Origin: Breviolum minutum Mf 1.05b.01
Taxonomy: Eukaryota; Sar; Dinophyceae; Suessiales; Symbiodiniaceae
Direction: 5' to 3'
Length of the DNA: 64,000 nt
Assembly (NCBI GenBank): GCA_000507305.1
Contig: DF241140.1
Coordinates: 1 to 64,000 of the forward strand
The position numbers and the translations under genes were made by a program. A model generated the notes under the pieces. It was not told where the DNA came from. It did not search any database and saw only the letters and a program-made list of their open reading frames with translations. Shown here piece after piece: positions 31,011 through 40,833 of this stretch. Each line of letters opens with the position of its first letter. Within the stretch, counting starts at the first letter, position 1.

Positions 31011-31351
31011 ATCGATGGAGAAAAACCTTGGCAAAAAGGACAAAACTTGGCTCCTCATACAAGGTGGGCCCCTTACCAGTTATAAATGGAGTTATAACTC
31101 CTTTAAGTACGGTCATAACCCCAGTTACCCCTTTATTATTATAAGGATATGTTTGAAAGGGTTATAACTCCACTTATAACTGCTAGGGCCCCACTTTCTA
31201 TGGCGGCATCTTGTTTCCCTCATCCTTTGCAGGATAATCGTACAGCCTTTGGCCCGTTGTTCAACTTCGTTCGGAACTGGAGTGGTAAGATCAAACCGCA
31301 CATCGAGTACCTTGGTTTTTTGTTGTGGAGGAATTTGTGGAGCATACCAAG
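31011..31351 (+). CDS. two exons joined across a family N element
   Basis: Exon 1 (31011-31063) follows CTTAATTTCCGCAG and ends ACAAG|GTGGGCCCC. Exon 2 (31233-31351) follows CTCATCCTTTGCAG and ends CCAAG|GTAGTT. Joined, one frame reads RWRKTLAKRTKLGSSYKDNR then TAFGPLFNFVRNWSGKIKPH and IEYLGFLLWRNLWSIP. A second frame (PWQKGQNLAPHTRIIVQPLA) is also open after splicing. All four splice sites are strong. Confidence 0.55.
31064..31232. mobile_element. family N element inside an intron
   Basis: GTGGGCCCCTTACCAGTTAT to TAACTGCTAGGGCCCCAC, followed by a short pyrimidine stretch and CAG. The left end is the splice donor. Confidence 0.65.
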
Positions 31352-31649
31352 GTAGTTGGAAAAATTGATCCCCCTAAAAACACAGGACACGACGAAGAGA
31401 GATATTTGACAAGATTATCAGGATTGCCAATTTAGGTTTACGAGATAATTAACACATGATTGCCTTTTTTTGATCTTATGAACCCAATTTATAAGTATAC
31501 AAAATGTGACATGTTTTTTCAGGTATTTTTCTCAAATATTTGAGTCTGGGAATCCCCCATTTTGAGAAAATACTTCTCCCCTCACAAGGGAGGCAAATGC
31601 GGGTGTGTCTCAAAAACGAGGGCCTGCCAAAAAACATGTAATAATAATA

Positions 31650-31690
31650 TTCACCACCACCACCACCACCACCACCACCACCACCACCAG

Positions 31691-31756
<66 letters not shown>

Positions 31757-31836
31757 TCAATCATCAATCATCAATCATTAATCATTAATCATCAATCATC
31801 AATCATCAACCATCAATCATCAATCATCAATCAATC

Positions 31837-31894
<58 letters not shown>

Positions 31895-31895
31895 G
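31650..31895. repeat. ACC, CAT and ATCAATC tracts
   Basis: (CAC)n, then (CAT)n, then an ATCAATC heptamer array, then (CAT)n again. Poly-His, poly-Asp and poly-Ile frames here are not genes. 31355-31560 is unassigned. Confidence 0.95.
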
Positions 31896-31992
31896 TTCAT
31901 AAGCTTTGGTATCTTGCATTATTACTTGCATGATATTTCATGATATATATATACATTTGTATGTATATATATATATATTCATATCCCTAAAA

Positions 31993-32136
31993 ATCGAAGC
32001 TTCACAGCATCCCATCTGTCCGTCCTACATGAACCTGGGAGTCTCTCCCGACCTCGCTTCGACCAACACGGTCAACGGTGAGGTTGATCTTCAAGGATGG
32101 GTTGAAACAATGCCATCGCAGATGGGTACAACATAG
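31993..32136 (+). CDS. C-terminal exon, unknown product
   Basis: The frame reads EASQHPICPSYMNLGVSPDL then ASTNTVNGEVDLQGWVETMP and SQMGTT with TAG. It is well mixed; the acceptor upstream (AATCGAAG or earlier) is uncertain. Confidence 0.48.
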   Translation: MEASQHPICPSYMNLGVSPDLASTNTVNGEVDLQGWVETMPSQMGTT

Positions 32137-32231
32137 ACCTGGCTCCATTTCGGATGTGTGCCATGGCTACTAACATGAGCAATCAAGGAATTTGGGATTT
32201 GCAGTTTTTCTAAGGCAAAAATATTCCCCTT

Positions 32232-32920
32232 GAGCAATGAAAAAAGGACCCCGGTTGGTTGTTTAGGGTTTATGTCGGGGATGAAATACTACCCAGTTCT
32301 GTGGATGATTTTTTTATACTGCATACGGGGATTATGGTATGTACATATGTGGATGTTTTTGTTTGGGCCTAATTCAACTGGAAATTCTAGTGTTTCCACT
32401 GAGGAAGGCCATTAAGACTAATAAAACCACCAATTTTTTTTGTATTTGGACACATGAATCAACTACAGTAATGGTAAATGGGTGGTTTTGGGGCCCGGAG
32501 GTTTGGAATTCGTTTGGGGTACTCCTAACAATCCCTTTTGTAAGGGAATCCCAGGAATCCAAACCACAAGGCCCCAAACCACAAGGCTTCACAATTAGCT
32601 GAGGTAAACTGACATAGCCATGTTAGATTTCGGGGTGTATGTTTCCTGAATCTCTAGGCTTCCAAACACCAAGCATAAGTAGTGATAAGAGTGGACTCCC
32701 AAACCCTACCCAGAAGACCGACCTCACCTGAGCAGGTATGGAAGACTATATAAAGAATATGTGATCCCACAAAGTTAAAAACTTGGGCATTTACCCTCAA
32801 AAACTACCTCCCCTCAAAAAAAATAAGGCCGGCCTTATTGAGAAATTAAGGTTACCCACCATCGTCCCAAAAACTGGCCTTATGTATTTCTTGGGGGAGC
32901 GGGGGCATTTCAGATTCCCA
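32232..32920. mobile_element. F, E and I2 elements
   Basis: F at 32232-32345 (GAGCAATGAAAAAAGGACCCC, GGGGATGAAATACTACCCAG); E at 32655-32755 (GAGCAGGTATGGAAGAC); I2-like at 32790-32920 (AATAAGGCCGGCCTTATT, ending GATTCCCATG). No supported exon. Confidence 0.5.
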
Positions 32921-33020
32921 TGACATTTTTACGGCCCTTGGCGAAAAGAATGCAACCCAACCTTCGGGTTCTGTTGCCAGAACCCGATCGTTCAAAATCA
33001 TTGACCAACCCACATGCTCC
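32921..33020 (+). CDS. candidate exon after an I2-like element
   Basis: MTFLRPLAKRMQPNLRVLLP then EPDRSKSLTNP is open and basic. Boundaries are not clear. Confidence 0.35.
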
Positions 33021-33142
33021 GAGTGGAACATGGGAATATTTACCTATACCCTCGAAGGTGAACCATAATCATGGAGGTGAAAGGAAGATCATTTTCCTTT
33101 CTAAATGGGAGATTTGTAGGTTACATGTTAATCTTCCGGGGT

Positions 33143-33630
33143 GTAATACTTCTACTAATAAAAAATCAAGCCATCCATCTAAACTCCGTGAAACCAAGAT
33201 GTTGAGGCACTGACCCGTCAGGGAGAATTTGTGGTAGCCACACCATTGATGGTGACAAGAGTGCCAGCGATATAACCAAGTATTTTTTTTGTGCAGTAGC
33301 TAGAAACAGGTGAATTGATCTTTCAACAACAGTAATAGTGCATAATGTGGACTCCCTCTTGTTGTTCTGCATGGGTATTTTGATTNGTAATACTACTACT
33401 AATAAAAAATCAAGCCATCCATCTAAAACTCCGTGAAACCAAGATGTTGAGGCACTGACCCGTCAGGGAGAATTTGTGGTAGCCACACCATTGATGGTGA
33501 CAAGAGTGCCAGCGATATAACCAAGTATTTTTTTTGTGCAGTAGCTAGAAACAGGTGAATTGATCTTTCAACAACAGTAATAGTGCATAATGTGGACTCC
33601 CTCTTGTTGTTCTGCATGGGTATTTTGATT
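33143..33630. repeat. 244-bp tandem duplication across an N
   Basis: From AATAAAAAATCAAGCCATCC (33157 and 33401) the two units are almost identical to the end of TGCATGGGTATTTTGATT, with one N at 33386 at the junction. An unresolved assembly overlap is at least as likely as a true duplication. Confidence 0.85.
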
Positions 33631-33960
33631 GGTATCTTAGTTCTATCCATGTTCAACACGTAAATTGGATATTTTTCAGCATGGCAAGCATCCACCTCCC
33701 ATTCTTTCAAGCAAGATTCATAACAGGGCAAGGCTGTTTCAATACAAGACATAAGCGGCTCCAACTTGCCGATGCAAGTATCGGACCTCCCGGACCGCTT
33801 AAGTAGCTTCGTTCAGGTATGGCAAATACAATGGCCAGCGTGGTGTTGCAACTTGCCGGGCCGTTGGCACATTCACCATCACCATCGGTAGAGGGGACAG
33901 ATGGTTTTTCTCGGAGAGGGTCCATGACATGATAGGGAGGATGATTGTACAACACCCAAA
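33400..33960 (-). CDS. minus-strand gene, unknown product
   Basis: From 33930 (minus) ATG opens MDPLREKPSVPSTDGDGECA then NGPASCNTTLAIVFAIPE. Another minus frame from about 33815 reads LLKRSGRSDTCIGKLEPLMS then CIETALPCYESCLKEWEVDA and CHAEKYPIYVLNMDRTKIPI, continuing through KRESTLCTITVVERSIH into the tandem duplication. The frame change near 33820 is unexplained. It is Cys-rich in the middle and unrecognised. The 3' part exists twice because of the duplication. Confidence 0.48.
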
Positions 33961-34039
33961 AATAACTAACATTTGAATCTAAACATGACGGCCCCCCCCT
34001 AAAAGAGTGATGCTAAAGTGTGCTTGTCAAATTTTGTCA

Positions 34040-34250
34040 GCTTGTCAAAGAAGTCATTTGAGCAATGAAATAAAAACCTGGTTGCTTAGGTTATATGAGG
34101 GGTTGTACTACCCAGTTATATGGGGATGGCAATAAGCCATTATATATAACTGGTCAAATTATAGCGACCTTACACGACCCCGAAAGGTAGCTAAGGAAGG
34201 GAAATCCCCTTTGGGAAATCTAGGTTGGTGAAATAGCATCATGTGGCCAG
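34040..34250. mobile_element. F then H elements
   Basis: F: GAGCAATGAAATAAAAACC ... CTACCCAGTTATATGGGG. H: TAGCGACCTTACACGACCCC ... GGGAAATCTAGGTTGGTG, shared with 44335, 58265 and 63880. Confidence 0.55.
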
Positions 34251-34534
34251 ATGGAAGGTAGAACTAAGCAGTCTTGGAAAGTTTTAGGATTGCGAACTTA
34301 AAGGTAGATGTCAACTGCTAGTGATTCTTGGTCACGCTGTGAATGGATACTGTAGATGTCAGAAACCACTCAAAGTGTTTTTGTGTAGCTGTATGTTTGT
34401 TTGATCTCCATGTTTTTTTCGGCACACAAAGAACTTTTTCTTACCACCTGCTTAACAACATACAGCAACATATAATTATCTCCATACAAAGCAACCTCTT
34501 GGAAAATCCGTGTTTTCTCCAAAAAATATCTGAG

Positions 34535-34710
34535 GTCTTCATTGATCCAGACTATACTAGGGGTGGTGAAGCAGAACGTTGTCAGAAGATCATGGTGGAT
34601 TTGTGGAAGCATTGGCGATCAGCCACTGTAGTGATTACCTATCCCATAGGCCATTGGATGACCGGGGGGAGTGTTTGGGAGTCCATGTGTTTTTTCTCAA
34701 ACCCATAGGC
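34535..34710 (+). CDS. RlmJ-like (23S rRNA adenine N6-methyltransferase) exon
   Basis: AAAAAATATCTGAG precedes VFIDPDYTRGGEAERCQKIM then VDLWKHWRSATVVITYPIGH. RlmJ/DUF519 enzymes share a (V/I)-(L/F)-I-D-P-(P)-(Y/F)-E block followed by a helix with W-x-x-W/AT and a Y-P-I/V strand, in this order and spacing. The second Pro of the DPPY-type motif is Asp here. The open frame extends upstream to 34343 but that part is less convincing. A family G element begins right after (CATACTTG|GAGGATGGG, 34711-34862). Confidence 0.45.
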
Positions 34711-35174
34711 CATACTTGGAGGATGGGCTCCCAGTGGGGGGGTCAGTGGTGATTGTAAGTCCCCAAGACCTGGGGTTGTGGGATCCCTTCCATTCATGAC
34801 CTTTTTGTTGGCTTATAAATGCGGTTGATCCTAACTACTTACTACCTGCATTCATCCACCAAGCATGGGATGGGAATATTTACCCAGCCATTTTCCCCTT
34901 GTTCATGTGGCCATTGTTTGCTTTCATGAAGGTATAGCTCTTTCAGTGTGATCCGATGAGTCGAACGAAAACTTCAAAATGATTTGTTACGGAACAGAAA
35001 ATATGGATATATGTATCAGATATATATTTATATATATCTATATGATAGACATCTTTGTTGTTTGCTGTTGGTAAAAACAAAATGTGACTTTAGAATCAAT
35101 TCATGAATTTGCGACTGGATAGTCTGGTGGCTAAACCTGAAAAAAAACTAAAATCGAAAAGATCAGCTACAGAA

Positions 35175-35285
35175 TATTCCGAATAGGATCCATGTATGGC
35201 AAATTTACCGATCCATGGATTGGATGGTTGATTTTTCTGGGTTTTTCATGTAGGTGAAGATACCAGGTTCATGGATCCTATAGGT
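35175..35285. mobile_element. family D inverted-repeat element
   Basis: AATAGGATCCATGTATGGC ... GTTCATGGATCCTATAGG. Confidence 0.6.
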
Positions 35286-35351
35286 ATTCATTTGTTGTTG
35301 AACCTGGAATATGTAACTTTAAGACCCCAAGAGATTCATGCTTGCATGCAG

Positions 35352-35448
35352 GTCCAAAGTACGAGAAGAAGGCAAGAGAGTCTCGGCTCTGAGGGTAGCA
35401 GAGGCTGAGCATTTTTTAGAGGTGGAATATCGCTTGAACAAAATTTGA
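35352..35448 (+). CDS. C-terminal exon, unknown product
   Basis: ATTCATGCTTGCATGCAG precedes SKVREEGKRVSALRVAEAEH then FLEVEYRLNKI and TGA: a charged, helical terminal exon. Confidence 0.52.
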
Positions 35449-35466
35449 AGGAGTTACAGAAGTGAT

Positions 35467-35812
35467 CCCTTACCAGTTATAAGTATAGGGCATACGGTCG
35501 TAACTTATAACTCCATTTATAGGGGTGAAATAACCCCAGTTACTTATTTACAAGGATTTACGTGATTATGTGGGTTATAACTCCATGTTTGACTAGTAGA
35601 GACCCATCTTGTAGAGATTTTTAGTTCACCGCTCAGTGAATGATACGGATACACATGGTGTATTGATATTACATGTTACTACCACCATGAACTATCTAAT
35701 TTTTGTAGGAAAATAAAGGATGCATCCCCAGAAACTCAATGTATGGGATATCTAATATATTTAACTACATTTCTAAATGTAGGTAGATATCCCATACATT
35801 GAGTGTCTGGGA
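35467..35812. mobile_element. N then D elements
   Basis: N: CCCTTACCAGTTATAAG ... GACTAGTAGAGACCC. D: AATGTATGGGATATCTAA to AGATATCCCATACATTGAG, an almost perfect 70-base palindrome (35738-35805). Confidence 0.6.
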
Positions 35813-35817
35813 CTGAG

Positions 35818-35926
35818 TCTTTGGGGCTGTGCAATTCCAATTAAAAGCACAAGAAAATTCCCTCGCACAACCTCTGCAAGATGCCCACCTTCCCAACGTG
35901 TTCCCCACCAGAAACAGCCGGCCTTC
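35818..35926 (+). CDS. candidate exon, unknown product
   Basis: After GGGACTGAG the frame reads FGAVQFQLKAQENSLAQPLQ then DAHLPNVFPTRNS. It ends at an AAGGCC-rich element (35928-36275) related to I1/I2. Confidence 0.42.
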
Positions 35927-36297
35927 TGATCAAGGCTTTATAACAACCCCATTGGTTTCCCTTTCATAAAGGCCGGCTATCAAACACGGCTATTTCTGAG
36001 GGGTTTAACGTTGGTGTTGGTTAGCCGTGAAGGCTTGCATATATATATATATAAACCTTCATTTCTGAGGGGGTTACGCTGGAGGATGGGCTCCCAGTAG
36101 TGGTTAGTAACCATGGTATCGGGTTGTGGGACCCCCTGCCAAGTTGTAAAGGAGTGGTGATCCTGACTACCTAGAACCCACATGGGGCCCCACATTTTTT
36201 GGAAGATTTGCCCCATAAAATGGTCCCGGTCAACCCCGCAAAAAAAGCGGTCGATTGTTGGGTTGACCAGTCATAGTTTCTCGCCCAAAAATAACCA

Positions 36298-36420
36298 ATG
36301 GCATCAACCGAGGATTTTAACCAAGCTGTGCGCCAAGCAGACAAAACCTTGGATTTGATGACCATTGAAGCGTATGTTGCGTGGCGTATGTTGCAATTCG
36401 TGACTTTTTTAGGATTTTAG
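36298..36420 (+). CDS. small exon starting with ATG
   Basis: ATG at 36298 opens MASTEDFNQAVRQADKTLDL then MTIEAYVAWRMLQFVTFLGF with TAG. It is acidic at the start and helical. It follows the GGTTGACCAG end of an I1-type element. The minus frame (KVLSAWRTAWLKSSVDAIGY) is also open. Confidence 0.42.
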   Translation: MASTEDFNQAVRQADKTLDLMTIEAYVAWRMLQFVTFLGF

Positions 36421-36429
36421 GGGGACGTG

Positions 36430-36770
36430 TTTGGACAAAACGATGTTGCTTCTTGTCCCATGGTTTCCCGTGTCTTTGCAGATGCATTTTGGTGTGTATA
36501 TTTTTTTAATGAATATATACATGATTCGGTACATACTGGTATATATTATTTCAATAGAAATGAATTTTAATCATATAAGTACTACATTTGGAATGATTAC
36601 TTCAAATAACAATGTTATTTGCAAGAATGATATTGATATGTTTCATCAATATTATAAATATTCGCAGGTTTATTGTAATTGCTAGTAATAAACAGTTCAG
36701 AAGTTAGGATATATTTTATTGATAATGTCTTTTGATATTTTACACGTGTTTCTATTAATTTTCAACTTTT
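36430..36770. other. AT-rich left edge of a repeat-free block
   Basis: Strongly AT-rich and free of the element families. One frame reads NFNHISTTFGMITSNNNVIC then KNDIDMFHQYYKY with Asn/Ile/Tyr-rich usage unlike the rest of the window. Confidence 0.5.
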
Positions 36771-36789
36771 ACCGTAGCCATTTTGGCTC
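36771..36789 (+). other. relict dinoflagellate spliced-leader sequence
   Basis: ACCGTAGCCATTTTGGCTC matches the first 19 of the 22 bases of the dinoflagellate spliced leader (D = A); the last three differ (TGT instead of AAG). It is not an SL RNA gene, since no GT donor follows. Known leader relics mark mRNAs that were reverse transcribed and reinserted. Confidence 0.8.
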
Positions 36790-37080
36790 TGTCAGCGTTT
36801 CGTTGCTTTACTGCGACATGTTGCTTCGTTCTTTGTGTCGCTTGACATTGACTGTGACTGTGCAGTTCCGCAGTTCTTTTATTCAGGCGTATGCGGCCTC
36901 AACAGCGCCCAAGCAGCGGCGGCACTACAGTGTTACCCGGGGTCATATTCTCAGGGTGGTGGTTGCAAGTAGGTCAAGATTTCAAATTTGCTCTATGGAC
37001 TACGTTGTGCTACTGATGGTTTCCTTTTGGAATGGTTCTTCTTTGGCAAAAATATCCAAGACAAGTTTGGATGATCATTG
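36790..37080 (+). CDS. possible first coding exon after the leader relic
   Basis: ATG at 36819 opens MLLRSLCRLTLTVTVQFRSS then FIQAYAASTAPKQRRHYSV: Arg/Ser-rich with no acidic residues, the look of a mitochondrial presequence. Another frame (CQRFVALLRHVASFFVSLDI) is open too. Not secure. Confidence 0.3.
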
Positions 37081-37799
37081 AAGTTTGAAAAAAATAACCT
37101 GTTGCAAAAGATTTAAAAAACCTATTATGGGTGTAACTTTCTAGTGTGTTTCATTCGCGCTTTTTTTGTGGTGGGGGTGTGAACTTGTCATTTTTTCACA
37201 GGGTGATTCGCCACGTTTTCGAATCCTTGGAATCATTCAAGAGGTCCCTCTGACCTTCATTTGTATACACTATAGGCTATTGAATCTATTGGTCATGTTC
37301 CTCGCTTTACGCATGTCCTTTGAGGAGAAACCTGCTGCAGCAACAACAGCTGTGGCCAAGACCGAGGACATGCGTGGGCTTAGCTAACATAGCACCTGTT
37401 TCACTAGATTCTGGACATCCCCAAAATGAAAACAAGAACTTCTTCAAGCAATATGGGATTGCTTTTGAATTTGGAATGTTTTCTCATGCATTTCTTTCTA
37501 TCAAAATTCATCATGTAAAAGTGTTCAAAAATCAGTTTTTCTGCCTGGTTCTGGGGTGGGGCCCATTTGGTGATGGAAAACATCAAAGGTATATACAATA
37601 GCAATCCTAGAAGAAGGAACACCTATATATATATATACAATCTTTTTATATATATATATACAATATAACCCACATATATATATAATATCGCTTGCATGCA
37701 TGTATATCAAAATATTCGCAGCTTTCTATCTTGGTCTTCATGTATGTATATATTTATACACATTTATTGGAACACATTCATGAAACATGTTTCTGCTCC

Positions 37800-37971
37800 G
37801 TATGAGGTTTGCCAACGTGGCATGACTGTTGTTGAGGTGATTTTTTTTGAGGGTGGGCGCGTTTCCTGGAAGGATGATATCGGTATTGCTACTGCCTTTA
37901 GTCTTTCCAGCCCGCATCATGTAAACATGAAATTCCAAATTCAAGGTGTTGACTTTAAGGTGTTTCGTTGA
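37800..37971 (+). CDS. candidate exon, unknown product
   Basis: YEVCQRGMTVVEVIFFEGGR then VSWKDDIGIATAFSLSSPHH and VNMKFQIQGVDFKVFR with TGA. 37085-37800 has only a weak reading (MSFEEKPAAATTAVAKTEDM, 37313-37387) and TA repeats (37620-37690). Confidence 0.38.
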
Positions 37972-38116
37972 CAGAATTGTAAATAGCAAAGGTTTTGAAT
38001 CATTGAGTGCGTATCGTCCATCATCTGATTTCTTTTCATATTCCTAGAAGCATTTGGGCTCTGGTTGATCATTTGACACTGCGCGACCTTCGTCATCCCG
38101 TGTATCTTTTGGGATC

Positions 38117-38480
38117 ATGGTTGCTGGGTCATCATCGTCCTTCGCTACCCCTCCATCTACGCCGCAACGCCTTCGCCGCAGTCGGGCAGCTTTCTTCTCG
38201 CCGCAAAAGAGTTCCCAATAGGTTCTAGTCCATCTTTGTCATCGGCTGACCGTAGGAAGAATCTTGCTTTGTCACCCAGGACCGCCTTGAAGAGTTTGAT
38301 TTCCAAGTCTTCTGATACTTATTCCCAAGCTACCACTTTGGTTTTGGGTGAATGGTCACCAAAGACGGTCAAGAAGGGGAAGCATCATTCTTCATTGCCA
38401 TCTTCATCATCGAGTAAGTCTTCCAAGAGCACCGGCAAGAAGGGGAATCAGATTGTGAAGGTGAAAGCAAGTAAGGTGGT
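38117..38480 (+). CDS. Ser/Lys-rich low-complexity protein, frameshifted
   Basis: ATG at 38117 opens MVAGSSSSFATPPSTPQRLR then RSRAAFFSPQKSSQ and meets TAG at 38219. Two bases on, another frame continues GSSPSLSSADRRKNLALSPR then TALKSLISKSSDTYSQATTL and a Ser/Lys tail KSSKSTGKKGNQIVKVKASK. SP and TP motifs and basic runs suggest a nuclear protein. The shift could be a sequence error or decay. Confidence 0.45.
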
Positions 38481-39252
38481 CCAAAACTTATATGATCTCA
38501 GGTGGCTTTGCTTCTTTCACAAATTTCAGTTTCTCTGGCAGGTGGTTCTGCCTCTTCCAGTTCATTTAGAGGTCGTGCAGCTGCCACTAGGAGAGTCTTC
38601 TGCCTGCTGGACTGTTGGCTGTCAGAGTGCCATTTTTGTATCCTCACTTGATAGGCATTGGATGTGTAAGGTGGTCTGCAAGTAAGGTGAAAGCACCCGC
38701 AATTTCTTCGGCGCCCCCGCGGTGTTGGCAGCGCAATTTGAAGGTGGGGCCATCTTGGTGCCTGATGTCTTGATTCTGCCACCGCACATGTCTATGCGAT
38801 GTGTACAGATGCACAGACCTGCCAGAGGCCGCAGCAAAAAAGAACGTATGTATAGGTTACTTACTCTTCAGCACAGCATGAAACGTCCGTGTTTTGTTGT
38901 GATAGATGCTTCGAAACTTGTCCTTTCAAAAGCTCTTTGCTAATCGATCGATGGTGTGCATAAGATGACGCTCGCAGCTGCATGATAGTCCATCGTTCAA
39001 AAGCCGTCTGCATCTCTTAAAGGTAGTTTGTTTGCTTGTCAGCCTTTTGCTTGTCAGCCTTTCTTCCATGACAACGAGTGCTGTCCTGCTGGCGTTATGC
39101 AGTGAGTCAGTTTCACAGTGGAACAGTTCGCTCCATCACTGTTTTTGCTCTGCCATGGGTGACTCACAACAACCAAGTTCTCGTATAGGTTTCCTATTCT
39201 TGACACTTCCGCCATCGCCTTGTGCGTACTACTGGTAACACATCAATCACAG

Positions 39253-40680
39253 TCAGAATGCTAAGGTACCTGGAGCTGTCCTGGTCCCAGACCCAACGTT
39301 TGGCAAGCTACGAAATCGCTGCAGCCCTTGCGAGGCTGCAAGCTGCCAACGCGGCAGCCGAGCGAGAAGCAGCAGCTGAAAGAGAGGCAAGAGCATGCCT
39401 GACCGAACAATGTGAACCTACAGGATCCAGTTTCATTTTTTTTACAGGTGGCCAAAAAGGAGGCTGAGGCCAGGGCCGGGAAAAGTTGTGGTAATGTTAC
39501 AAATTCGTATGAAACCAAACCACAAGTTGTCTTGCTCCTTTCTCAATCTAGCCAATGGCTTTCCCTTCCATGATAGCTATACTCATGCTACACTCATGCA
39601 CGCAGTCAGCAGCCTTCATTTTAGCCCAAAGCTTGGTGCATGAGGCAGAAAAACAAGCCGTCAAGAAAGCAAAGGCGGAAAAACGACAAGCCAAAAAGCA
39701 GGCTAAAGCAGCTGCAAAAGCAGCTGCTCGAAGGGCAACGCGAGAGACAAGAGCTGCGAAAAAAACTCGCCAAGAAAAAGCAGCAACAAAAGCAGGCTCA
39801 GTGGGACATGGCTTTGTAACTGCTCTTGCAAATTGCAGAAAGATGTGCGAAAAACGCCAGGTCCACAACCAGAAGAAAGCTGCCCTACAGCGCAACCGCC
39901 GTGGCATGGCACGGGAGGCACCCTCTGTTCACTCATGGTTCGAACACAGTAACTGGCCATGCCCAGCCAGGACAGCAGAGCCGGAAAGGACTCCTGGAAT
40001 GACCTTTGCAACGAGCGTCGGCGGGCCAAGTACGCAGCCAAACGTGCGGCACCCAGCACTCAAACACTTCCACCCGTCCTTCACTGCTTCATGCTCTTAA
40101 TTTTTTTGCTTGAAGAAGCAGGCCAAGCCTCCGGGAAGCTGGACGGCCGTTCTAAAGTTGCTCGTAGAATGAAGGAATTGGTGTTGACATCAGGCATGTT
40201 TCCCAGGCTTCTAGATGATTTTAACATCACGACAAACAAGAGAAATTGGTCAAAATCGACAAAAGCTGTCTGCGTTGCATTGTCTTGAGAGCCTAGTAGA
40301 ATCTAATGCCAAAACAAGAATGAAGATATGTGGTATGAGGCATAGTAGCACTTTGCCTGCTTGCGACAGTGCCAATTAGCGCACCGGCCTGGAGGCAAAC
40401 GCCCTTGACCAAGCCGAAGCCTTTCCAGAAGTGGAGAGGAAAAAAGTTAAACAACCTCGCAAAAGGCGTACTTTAGAGACAGCCTTGCAGGCGAACCCTG
40501 TCAACCCACCAGAAGCAATTCCGGAAGTCGAGCAAAGCTCAGAAACCTCGCAGAAGTCGAACCTTGGAACATGCAATACGCAACAGAGGCACGAGAATCA
40601 TTTCCGTGCAAGAGCCAGATGCAACTGTACCAAGCTCTTTGCAAATTTAAATCACCGTAACTGGAAGTTTCTGAACTAAA
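39253..40680 (+). CDS. multi-exon gene for a charged coiled-coil protein
   Basis: Exon 39253-39392 reads LASYEIAAALARLQAANAAA then EREAAAEREAR. A 55-base GC-AG intron (39393-39447) and exon 39448-39490 (VAKKEAEARAGKSC) follow, then a GT-AG intron (39491-39624) and an exon reading QSLVHEAEKQAVKKAKAEKR then QAKKQAKAAAKAAARRATRE, all in phase. 39839-40060 is coding in shifting frames (KDVRKTPGPQPEESCPTAQP; MPSQDSRAGKDSWNDLCNER). Exons 40116-40193 (GQASGKLDGRSKVARRMKEL) and 40429 onward (EVERKKVKQPRKRRTLETAL then QANPVNPPEAIPEVEQSSET) join in phase across a second GC-AG intron. Ala/Lys/Glu/Gln repeats predict a long basic helix. Function unknown; it may belong to the Josephin gene that follows. 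Confidence 0.5.
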
Positions 40681-40833
40681 CGTCCTTTGATGAACACCCG
40701 TGCCGGGCCAAAGCAAATGCTGTCCAGCCACAAGCCTGGAGCCCAGTCATGAACAAACAGATCTCAAAATTCACATGTATATTTCTCCGAAGTCAACTTA
40801 GCATTACTGTCTTTTTTCTGACCTGATTCTTGC

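Noticed and set aside
31476..31933. Poly-Asp/Gly and poly-His/Ile frames
   Set aside because: Microsatellite translations of ACC/CAT tracts.
36771..36789. A spliced-leader RNA gene
   Set aside because: The leader is incomplete at its 3' end, and no GT donor or Sm-site-like sequence follows.
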